Shown here: in pieces, positions 54,755-64,000 of the stretch
How the letters are laid out: each line of letters starts with the position of its first letter
Numbering within the stretch: position 1 is the stretch's first letter
Source of the DNA: Guillardia theta CCMP2712
Lineage: Eukaryota > Cryptophyceae > Pyrenomonadales > Geminigeraceae
Assembly: GCF_000315625.1 (NCBI RefSeq)
Contig: NW_005434573.1
Span: 15,440 to 79,439, forward strand
Length of the DNA stretch: 64,000 bases
Reading direction: 5' to 3'
Translations under genes and position numbers: made by a program
Notes under the pieces: model-generated
Database searches by the model: none
Told to the model about the DNA's origin: nothing
What the model saw: the letters and a program-made list of their open reading frames with translations, nothing else

Positions 54755-57700
54755 CTACAAGGCAGCTGAGATCTCAGCTTGCTCCGCCGCAGACTGCACG
54801 TCCTCGCCCATGCTCAAGGAGAGCCTTTCCCAGTACTGAGGGAGGAGGATGTAAGATGGAGAGTAAACCACTGATAAAGTCTTAAAACATTCTTTTGAGT
54901 TCACACAACAGACCCCAGTGAGAAGAGAAAGAATACGAGCAGGTGAAATGCTATCTACACCCAACCAACATCATTGTAGCCGACTTAGGAGTTTGACCTG
55001 TGTAAACAGTGAGTGCAAGGGCGACATGCTGTGATGATAATACCTTGTCTTCGAGCAACATCACACACGCCTCCATGTCTTTGATCATCTACAACCTTTG
55101 GTGAGAAATGACAGAAACATCATCAAGACTGAACCTGTATTGCCATGCCGCTTTTGATCTGCTCTGACCCTCGGATCTTGTTCTTCTCCTCTGTCACTTT
55201 GGCTTGCAGGGCTTTCAGCCGCGCCTGGTCACCTCAAGTCAGCCTTCCTTGCAAGCTCTGCCGCCAGGAGACTTACCTGCAGGAAGACAGGGTCTGATAC
55301 TAGAGAGATGTCTTTCACAAACGTTGACAACTGGCGAGTTCGCATCAGACACCCTCGTCAACATGATGCTTGTTGTGAGACCTGAAGTCGAGCCGCATGC
55401 TCCAGCTCAAAATTTCTGCTGACTCGTTGGCTCTCTTGCTTTCTCTCCTCCTTCTCTCGGAGCAGCAGACCCTGCCGCAAGTCAGTCGAGGACGGGAAGA
55501 GAGTCTGTCGCTACCTTAGTCTCGATCAGGTCAGCGACGGCTAGGAGCGCTTCAAGCGAGACCGCTAGAGGGGTCTGTTCTTCTGTCTTGCCTACGATGC
55601 TTTTCGTTTCAATCTGCAGATAAACATCATGTCAAACGATCAGACAGATGGAGGAGATTTGTTGACTTCGACCTTGGTCTCTCACACTCAGAAACCCTGC
55701 CTGCCTGCCTTCCTTCTTCCTCTCTTTCTGCTTGTGTCTCGCCTGTACTTCTGCCTCTGTCTCTGTCTCTCTCCGTCCCTTGCTCCGTCCCTTGCCCTCT
55801 CCTCTCCTCCTTCTTTCTCCTGCTTCACCTGCAGTCGGAGCTCCTTCGACACGTTCATCAAAGCAGGTGGATTAGACTCGCTGCTCGCCGTCATCATAAC
55901 TCTGTGAAGGGCCTTCCACTCTTCATCGGATTGGTGATCTAACAACGTAAGGACGATGCGCTGTAACACAAGAGACTTACGGGGTTGTACCGAGCCTTGA
56001 CGATTCAGCTCTTTCTGAGATTTGTTCTGCTGCCACAAGTTAGGAAGCAGGCAGCAATGGCGGCTGAGATGACCTGTATTCTCTTGAGGCCTTCTAAGAG
56101 CATATCACGAGTTTCAGCAATGATGTTGGAGTGTTTGACGCGCTCGGAAGTTTGTTTGTCTCGTTCGTTGCCTTGTTCTTCATGGAGGATCTCACTTGCG
56201 TCCAATACAAAAGTTTGGAGGTGAAGCAACTCATCGTTCATCTTCGATCCGAGTCACATTAATCGCCATCATAACCGAGCTCACCTTGCTTGCTTGGTTT
56301 GTGTTGCAAGCTTGTAAAGATGTGAACACTTTATTCAGAACCTTCCGGCAGTCAATCTCCCACTTCAAGAGACAGAATGAGTCTCTTACCTTCTTTCTTG
56401 CCCAGACTTCTCGTTTCATCTCCTCCACAAGAAACTCGTTCTTTCACATCACTTCAGAGACTCTTTTTTCGATGATATCGCAAGGTCTGCGCACCTGCAT
56501 TGATACACTTCCAGAGAAATCTTTCTCTCCTTGATTGTCCAGATGATTGCAGTTCACAAAGTTGATGTCATTCTCTGATCTCATCCCCAACACCAGCGCC
56601 TTCAGCTAACCATGCACGTGGTCACAGACGTCAGCAGCACCGACTTCTGCTCCACCTGCGCATGAAGCTTGGTCTCCCGCCTCCGGACTTCAGTCAGCTC
56701 CTAGAAACCTCCTCGTCAGGAGAGGAGAAGGTCAAACAATCATCATCACTCTCTCTACGACTTGAAGTTTCTCCTGAAGAGCAGCGTTCTGTCCACCATC
56801 AGCGTCATCGGACGACTCATCTTCACATCACCTCGGCGCTGATGCTCTTGGGCATCTCACGCGACAGCTTCAAGCTCTTGATCTGAGCACGTCGGTCATC
56901 GCGCTTCTTCCCTGCTCGCCTCTCACCTTAGCCGCGAGGTCCAGCTTCATCTGAATGGCCACACAGCAGGCGTCGTGATGCTCTGCCGCTGCCTCAGCCC
57001 CTGGTCTCAACCAAATTATGACGTCACCTAACAGTTGCCCTCGCTCTTCGCCCGCCATGCGAGCACGGATGTCCTGCGAGGATGATGAGAGAAGGAGGAG
57101 GGGGGGAGCGGAGAAGCAAGTGTGAGATCGAGTGAGAGGAGGAGAAGGAAGAAGGAAGAAGAGGATACCTCGAGTTCTCGTTTCAGAGTCGGGATGTCGT
57201 TCTGCGTGTCGGTCAGGGTGTTGGTGTGTTCATGTCAAACTCACTTGGATCGAGAGGTCGTGAATGAGGAGACTGAGCTCGTTGCGCAGTCTTCGCTCTT
57301 CGTGTAGTTCTCTCTCAACAATGCGAGCTGAAAAGAGAAAACTCAAAAGGAGGGAAATATGGTTTGAAATCGAAGGTAGGAGGTGAAATATGTGAGAGAT
57401 TCAAGCAACACATTGTGACATGAGCTCAAGCAAAGTGCTGAGACAAAGACAACAAGAGATGTAGTCGAAGTCAGCAAGTTGTCTGTGATGTGGAGATGTA
57501 ACAGCTTGTCAGACATTTGGGTCACCTGTCATCGTCGCCTCGCTCGCCAGCTTCTCCGCATTCCATCTCTGAGTTCGGTCGCATCAAAAATAAGACGAAG
57601 CGAGCAGAACAAGTGAAGTAGAAGAAAGGATGAATGGAATAGAATCAAATCAGACAGAGGACCAGAACGGAAGAAGACAGGCAGGCAGAAGGGAAGAGGA

Positions 57701-58656
57701 AGGAGGAAGGGGGAGGAAGGGACAGAAGACCCTGACCTTGGTTCTCTCTTCGTCGAGCCTCCTCGTCAGGTACGTCCAATCATCCTGCCACCCTGATGGG
57801 AGAAACTCTCAGCGACAGTGACAAGACAGGAAACGAGCAATCACGATCAGCAAGCACAAACACCTTCCACAAACACCGAACCACATATGCACACGTCATC
57901 AGCAGAGGCAAACGCTACCTGCTTCCATCATCTTCTCCAGTATCTTCATCCCATGGGAGCTCCCGGCGCTGAGAGGAGAAGGCTCATGCTGTCTTTGCTC
58001 CTCGTTGCTCGTCACGCTCACCCTGAGATGGTTCGGTCTGACGTACATGACAAGCGTCAAGGAGCAGGTGAAGGAGAATGGAGCACAACCTCCTGCTGTT
58101 GCTGTTGAAGTCTCCTTGCCCTCCCTGCTCCTCTTCCTCCTGCTCCTGATTCTCTTGAAAGCCCGACTCCGAGGAGAAGGAGGGCTTCCTGTCCTGCTGC
58201 TCCTCCTGTCCCAAGGCCTCGAACTTCTCTCGCTCTCTCTCTTTCTGTCTCTGTCTGTCTCGCTCTCTCTCTGCCTCCTTCTGCCGCATGTCGACCAGGT
58301 CCCTTGCGTAGACCTTCCGTCGTGCTGACGCCTGTACAGCATCACACAGCAGGAAGAGTAAGAAGTCGAAGAGACCTTGAGGAATCGAGATACAACTACA
58401 CAGAGCGCTCTTCTCCTCTCCTGCCTTTCATTCCACAGCTGTCTGAACACGCTGCATTGAGATCAAATTCTAATAATGCTCAGGGTGAAATTTGTACCAT
58501 CTACAAGTCTTCTGCCTCCAGGCATTTTGCAACCTGATGACAAAGGCTCGTACAAGCTCTGAACGCTTGACCTGGAAATGAAGTTCAACCTTGACAAAAG
58601 GAGTGATGGAGATGACGATGACGATGAAGATGACGAACAAAAAGAAGAAAATGAAA

Positions 58657-58752
<96 letters not shown>

Positions 58753-58816
58753 GTTGTGGAGGAAGTCAGAGGAGATACTTCTTGCGATATGAAGTGACAA
58801 GATCATAGTTCTTCAC
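54755..58816 (-). CDS. Probable myosin tail exons (coiled coil)
   Basis: Many short helical exon-like segments on the minus strand run from the end of the motor region to a last exon WERLSLSMGEDVQSAAEQAE ending ISAAL with stop at 54755. Examples: KRQKEREREKFEALGQEEQ-type charged helices (58290-58000), LREMPK-like segments, LLHLQTFVLDASEILHEEQ and NERDKQTSERVKHSNIIAET (56240-56080), SIVGKTEEQTPLAVSLEALL (about 55580) and RLKALQAKVTEEKNKIRGSE (about 55190). They suit a heavy-chain rod of about 500-700 aa. Exon joins were not all verified, and a separate coiled-coil gene in the 3' part cannot be excluded. Confidence 0.5.
58660..58752 (+). repeat. (GAT)n microsatellite
   Basis: About 31 uninterrupted GAT units within an intron or linker of the myosin gene region. 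Confidence 0.95.
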
Positions 58817-61800
58817 CTCAAGAAGCTCGATGACGTGATGTCGTAAGAACATTTTCGTCCGTCCAAGTCGAAACATGTTTGCATTCATCCCTGCCGACCA
58901 GGAGAATTTCAGATGAGCAGCTTGAGAAGAGTTTCTTTCTCACCCATTGCCGTCATGATAGCACTTGCTTTCTCCTGCACTGTCTGCCCTCTTGTCTCTT
59001 TGATGCAACATTGAAACCTGGCCCAACCTCGTCGGTGCTTGCATATCAAAACAAGCAACACATGTGAATCAAACAAGCATCATATCGCAAACAAATAAGC
59101 AAACAAACATCTCCATCTTGATTATCCGAAGACTATTGATCAATTATAATCTCGTTGCACTCTCGTGCTATATTCAAGACAGTACGACCATCGCTCGCTC
59201 TTACCTCTCCAAGAAGTCATGATACGGGTATCTCGAACCAAATCCACTCCTGGTAACATGAACTGCGTCCATCACTCCTCCGCACCGCAGCTGACGAGAA
59301 CATCTCAGCAAGAGCAAGGAGGAGCCATCACTAACTTGTTCCAGGCAGGCGAAAGTGTCGAAGAGCGCAGGCGATCGAACGTTGTTGGGGTTGATGCATC
59401 TGAGCAATCGCAGGTGAGCAGAGAGAGAGGATGGGGGAGTGGGGGGGGGGGAAGGGAGGGGAGGGGAGGGGAGGGGAGGGGGAGAAGAGGGAGAGAGGGA
59501 GAGGGAGGGAGGGAGGGAGGGAGGGAGGGAGGGAGAGCAAGTCACCGGATGAAGTGAGGAGAGGTCTTGGATATGGCGCTCACAAGGGACACGAGCTGTT
59601 GTCGAAATTGAGTCGAGACCGATGTGAAGATCAAAGTCGATCTTCTCGGCTGTCCTCCTGCTCCTGCTCCTGCCCCTGCCCGTCCGGGTTGCTGCCGGCC
59701 TCGTCGATCCTGCTCTTGCGAGGACTTCTCATCCCTCCTGTTGTTGATGTCGAAGAGAGGGTTGTCGAAGAGGTTGCGGATGAAGCTTGATCCTGATTGA
59801 ATCATGGTGTCTGCGGGTCAAGTCAGAAGCGCCTCCTCCCTGTCAGCCTCCACCTAGCAGAGCAGGCTGAAGAAGGTCGCGATTTGCGTCCACAAACCCT
59901 TCCGAGGAGTAGTTGACCTGCATGCTCGTTATGCTGAGAGCTCAGCGAGACGCCGGAGGAAGTCGAGCAAGAAGACAAGGTAAGACAGGGAGGCAGTGAG
60001 GTAGACAGGGAAATTTGGCGCTCGGGGGGGGGGGAAGGGGGGAGCAGGAGGGAGGGGAGCGAAAGAGGGGGAGAGCAGGGATGGGGGAGTAAAAGGGAGG
60101 GGGAGCAAGAGGGTCTATCTGTGCGCACCTCTCCTGCATAGTGCTTGACGGTGAAGGAGTCGGTCTGCAGCTTTGGAGCGAAGAAGCAGGAGGAGGCTTC
60201 ACATTTCTCCCTGACCTTGCGCGCAAAGTCTTGATCAGACCCTCCGCTAGGTAGAATGCACTCCTCGTTGAGAATGGCAAGAATGCCATTCGGTTTCGCC
60301 TCTATCAGCTCAATGCTCGCACGATTGTCGCTGAAGCCAACCTGAGGCATGTTCAGAGGAGGAGGGAAGAGGATAAGGAAAAGAAGAGAAGGGGAAAGAT
60401 GAAGAGAGATGGGAGGAGAGGAATTGAAAGGCAGCGAAAGAGATATTTTCGATTTCATGATCGCAAATTGAATGATCAATATGGAGTAAAGGCATTCAAT
60501 AGAGCATATTCATGGAGTATGCGAGAAAGAAGAGGAGGTAAAGGTAGAGGTAGAGGTAGAGGTAGAGGTAGAGGTAGAGGTAGAGGTAGAGGTAGAGGTA
60601 GAGGTAGAGGTAGAGGTAGAGGTAGAGGTAGAGGATAAAGAAGGGCTATGGAAGAGGGAGGAGAATAGCAAGATGGAGAGGGCAATGAGGAGGTGAAGTG
60701 TCTAATGAAGCAGGGTTACGCATGTTTCACCTGCTGCCAGTCGATTCCCTCAGCGATGTACTCAGCCTGCTCGAGCTTGAAGACGAACTCAACGAAGTAC
60801 TGCTGCAGCTTCTCGTTGGCGTAGTTGATGCAGAACTGTTCGAACCTGCTGACCAGTCAGGCAAGCCGAAACTGCAGCCTCCTCGATCCTGAACTGCCTC
60901 TTCTTCCTCCCTCCCCATGCTTTCCTCACTCTCCCTCCCTTGGCCTCCTTACTCTTTCTCATACTGCCCATCCTACTGCTCCAGATGTTGCTGATGCTGC
61001 TGCTGCATCTTCCAATATCATTCGTCCCCATCCTTGACACCAAGGATGAAACTCCTTCTCCTTCCACCTTTGACAAACTAGTGTCCATCGGAACTCAACA
61101 GACTCTCTCGAACTCAGAGCTCCTGCCCAACCTCAAACCTCCTCCCATGTGGCCTCGCACCTGTTCACGTCGAAGAACTCGAACCCGAAGATGTCGAGCA
61201 CTGAAGTCTTGAGCGTCCTCCTCGCCTTCATCCCGGGGTTCAGGGAGGTATTGACGCGCATCACCAGGAAGGAGAAGAGGCGCGTGTAGAGGGCCTTGGC
61301 CAGTGCATCCCTCGTGTGGTTTGCCTGCATCCTCGATAGCGCCACGTCGTACTGGTCATCAGCTGTCGCAACGATCCTGCGGCGGCAGAGCGCGAGCTCG
61401 AGATCCTCTCTCCCTACTTGGAGGAGCGCGCAGACGTTGCTGGGGGCGTCGTGCTCGAGGAGGCCAAACGCCTGCTCCTTCTGATCTCCTTCGCCACCGC
61501 TGACTTCCACGTTGCCCAGGTGAAGGATGCCTGATGAGAGAGTGAGGGATAGAAGAAATGGGCAAGTAGGAAGAGGACGAGGACGAGGACGGGGGGAAGG
61601 AAGAGGGAGAAGAGGAAGGGGAAGAAGGAGACGGGAAGAATGTGAGTGAGCAGCAGTGGGAGGACAGAGAGGGGGAGGGGGACAAAGAATAGAACAATGG
61701 AGTTAGGAAAAGTCGGGATGGGTACACAGAGTCACGAGCTGGGAGGAGGAGAGGGACAAGGGTGCAAGAGGTGGTAGGAAAGTGAGGGAAGGAAGGGCGA

Positions 61801-62997
61801 GACGGGAGAGACAGAGCAGCTAAGAGGTTCAGCCACGGACCAGCAACCACGGTGAGGATGTTGTCCCGCTCCTCGGCTGTGATGCCGACGGAGTCCAGGG
61901 CCTTGAGGGTCCTTGCGAAGCTCTTCTCGTCGTCGATGGTGCATTCTTCACCGGGCGCATGCATGAGGTAGCGATAGCTGTCAGGGTTGCTGTCGAGATC
62001 GAGCTTCTCCTTGAAGGAGGGCTCGAGCAACGTGGACCCTGTGATGAGCTGGTAGAAGATGTGGAAGTTGCGCTCCCCTGCTGCCTGCTGGACCACTCGA
62101 GCCTTCTCCAGCAGGTAGGTCTGAGGGAGAAGGGAGTGGAGCAGAATGGGAAGAAGAGGAGGAGGAGGAGGAGGAGGAGGAGCAGCAGGGGGAGGAGGAG
62201 AAGGAGGATTTCAGCAACGAGTATTTGCCACAGATGCAGTCTACCTGTATCGCTCCACCAAGTAGAGCACCATCGTGACCGAAGTGGAGGTCGATGTACT
62301 TACCAAATCGGCTGCTGTTGTCATTGCGGAGAGTTTTCGCGTTCCCGAAGGCCTCCAGGAGGGGGTTGGAGTCGAGCACCTTCTCCTCCGTCACAGCGTC
62401 ATTGAGGTGCAACATTCTAGAGGTCACGTTCTGCGACCGAGAGCTCGAAACGTATGCGAGGAAGCGCATCAGGAACTTTGTAGTCTCCGTCTTCCCCGCC
62501 CCGCTCTCCCCGCTCACGAGGATCGACTGATCCTTGTCGTCCCTCAGCATCGCCCTGTAGGAGGCGTCGGCTACAGCATACACGTGGGGGGGGAGGCTGC
62601 CGGGCTCCTTGTCCAGGTTGGAGGCGTCGTAGAGGCGGATGTAATCCGGAGAGTAGATGTTGAGAGTCTTCCAAGGGTTGATGGCGATGAGGATGGGCCC
62701 TGTGTTGGTGTAGATCTCTCCCTGCTCGTACCTGATCCTGAGGTTGTGGAGGATGTTGGGCTCGTCGAGGAACTGGAGGGTGACCAGGTCGTTGGTCCCC
62801 TCGAGAGCTGGAGGGTTCCTGGGGACCACAACCACGTTTGAGAGGCTGAGGGTTTTCCGGACCCTCGTGTCGGACATGATGACGTCGACATGCTGCTTGG
62901 TTCTGTGGACTACATCCGCTGCCTGCCACACGTCGCGCTGCTCGGCGATCCACACCCGCGCTGCTGATGCTGCAGCCAGCTCTGAGGGGTCCGACAT
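58817..62997 (-). CDS. Myosin heavy chain, motor domain
   Basis: Phase-checked exons: 62997-62245, 62120-61841, 61530-61161, 60845-60731, 60341-60129, 59917-59854, 59810-59546, 59399-59336, then 59310-59200 (approximate), and a last head exon ending 58817. Motifs in order: [13 protein letters not shown]-loop GESGAGKTE; switch [20 protein letters not shown]; switch [10 protein letters not shown]; [19 protein letters not shown]; HYAGEV; loop 2 rich in Gly/Ala/Arg; [39 protein letters not shown]; and converter [17 protein letters not shown]. It is an ATP-driven actin motor. There is no N-terminal SH3-like subdomain before the head beyond a short [15 protein letters not shown] segment. The class cannot be fixed by eye. 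Introns hold purine-rich microsatellites (sense-strand pyrimidine). Confidence 0.95.
60538..60636 (+). repeat. (GGTAGA)n microsatellite in a myosin intron
   Basis: About 16 GGTAGA units; the sense strand reads TCTACC. Confidence 0.95.
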
Positions 62998-62999
62998 GG

Positions 63000-63780
63000 C
63001 GGGCTTCTTGCGACTAGATCAGGACCTTGAGGGGTTGGAATCAGCTGTCTTTACCATCTCCAGGACTCCATTCAAACTGGGCATCACCCGTTAGCAATGT
63101 TGTTGTTTCATCGCCATCAAGTTTGCACGCGGACTGTCTACACCAACTTTGTCCGAATCTATAAAACATTGCCATAGCCCCTGCCCACGCCCCCTTGACT
63201 GCTCTTATCCTTTTTATCCTTGACCCCCCCCTTCCTCGCCTCGCCCTCCCTCCTTCTTTCTTCATCTTCATTTCCCGCATTTCAAGCCTACGAAACTTCG
63301 TATGATCGACTCCCTTGCTACCCTTGTTTCATTCGTTGCTTCCTTCCTCCTTCCCCATTGCTCCTCCTTCCTGCCTCCTGCATGCACTTACCCAGTCTAT
63401 TCACACATTCGAAACACATTCTCCTCCTCCTCCTGCTCTCCTCCTTCTCCTCCTTCTCCTCCTCCTCCTCCTCCTCTCTCAATCCTTCTGTCATCTCCCT
63501 CGCTCCTCCACTCCCTGCATTCTCTATCTCTGCTAACTTCCGATCTAAAAAAGCTAGCTAGCATCTCGATCATTTTAAAAGCTTCAAGTTCCCCTCAGAG
63601 TTTGGTGAAAGGCAGCAATTCATATGAGCTTGTGGCTTGGAGGATCCAGATTCGCTGCCACCAAAAATGGTCAGGGACCTGCAGGGAACCAAGATGGCGG
63701 GGGGAAGCGAGGAAAAGGCGAGGCGGCGTCATGGCAGGACATGATGGAGCAGGGGAGGAGGCAGGGGAGGATGTGCTAGG
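63000..63780. other. Myosin upstream region, pyrimidine-rich
   Basis: 63210-63540 is rich in CCTCCTCC and CTTCCTCC on the plus strand. Likely the promoter area of the minus-strand myosin gene; no gene called. Confidence 0.5.
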
Positions 63781-63790
63781 GCCACAGACA

Positions 63791-63937
63791 TTACAGCAAG
63801 ACATCAACGGGGGGAGCATCGATCCTGGCCTCTTGATCTGCTCGGGTTCCTTGTTGTAGCCGTTGCCCCAATCTCCTGGCAGCAGCGGCATCAATGAGGG
63901 CATCAGGGTTGAATTCCCCAATCCCTCTCCTCCTCAT
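63791..63937 (-). CDS. Small ORF or terminal exon, unknown
   Basis: 48 codons: MRRRGIGEFNPDALIDAAAA, then RRLGQRLQQGTRADQEARID and APPVDVLL, stop at 63791. The composition looks like real helical protein. It may be the last exon of a gene that continues beyond the right edge. Confidence 0.3.
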   Translation of the reverse strand: MRRRGIGEFNPDALIDAAAARRLGQRLQQGTRADQEARIDAPPVDVLL

Positions 63938-64000
63938 GGCGGGGCTGATGGCTCAAGTCGTCAGCTCCTTCTCTCCGCCGAAGGCTCTCGGACCTCCTGC

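Overview
The window is nuclear DNA of a eukaryotic alga, most likely a cryptophyte such as Guillardia theta (inference from sequence alone). Genes are split by short GT-AG introns, mostly about 44-65 nt, on both strands, with no operon logic. The strongest lineage clue is at 36838-37532: a cytosolic-type 60S acidic ribosomal protein P2 that carries an N-terminal signal peptide. That is expected where a eukaryotic 80S ribosome sits inside a complex plastid (periplastid compartment with nucleomorph). A second small gene (25516-26180) has a signal peptide followed by Phe at the predicted +1 position, the usual mark of stroma-directed proteins in red-lineage complex plastids.

Layout. 1-5.1 kb: about 2.4 copies of a 2.15-kb tandem repeat, each carrying a small two-exon RWP-RK gene on the minus strand; the third copy is frameshifted. 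6.1-9.2 kb: a gene joining a secretory-type leader, a helical repeat-like region and a DCP2-type Nudix decapping domain. 10-16.7 kb: two convergent coiled-coil genes, a phytanoyl-CoA dioxygenase-like gene and small unknowns. 17-18.4 kb: intronless cytochrome P450. 19.3-22.3 kb: membrane-anchored coiled-coil gene, then a JmjC/cupin-8 gene. 23.9-28.4 kb: small genes, including one half of a diverged paralogue pair (other half at 39.3 kb). 30-32.4 kb: MRS2-type Mg2+ transporter. 33.7-35.1 kb: HTH DNA-binding protein. 36.8 kb: P2. 40.3-42.2 kb: ABCG half-transporter. 43.4-45.1 kb: NADP-type isocitrate dehydrogenase with a C-terminal EF-hand. 45.4-47.9 kb: unidentified multi-exon gene. 48.7-49.5 kb: dual-specificity phosphatase. 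50.7-52.6 kb: gene with an SH3-like end. 54.8-63 kb: myosin heavy chain.

Between genes there are two recurring kinds of non-coding DNA: (i) very GC-rich islands built from the same words (GGCCGCCGGGC, CCGTACGGT, CAGTGAC-like) near 5.5, 9.4, 29.5, 35.7, 43.0 and 53.3 kb, and (ii) C-rich strand-asymmetric stretches dense in TACCCC/CCACCCC near 23.3, 26.8, 36.4, 42.4 and 49.9 kb. There is also a roughly 430-bp element with perfect 33-bp terminal inverted repeats at 32.7-33.1 kb. I saw no rRNA, tRNA or CRISPR array.

Exon structures were built by hand from ORF continuity, splice signals and remembered family motifs; no search was run. Spans labelled approximate have at least one unresolved end.
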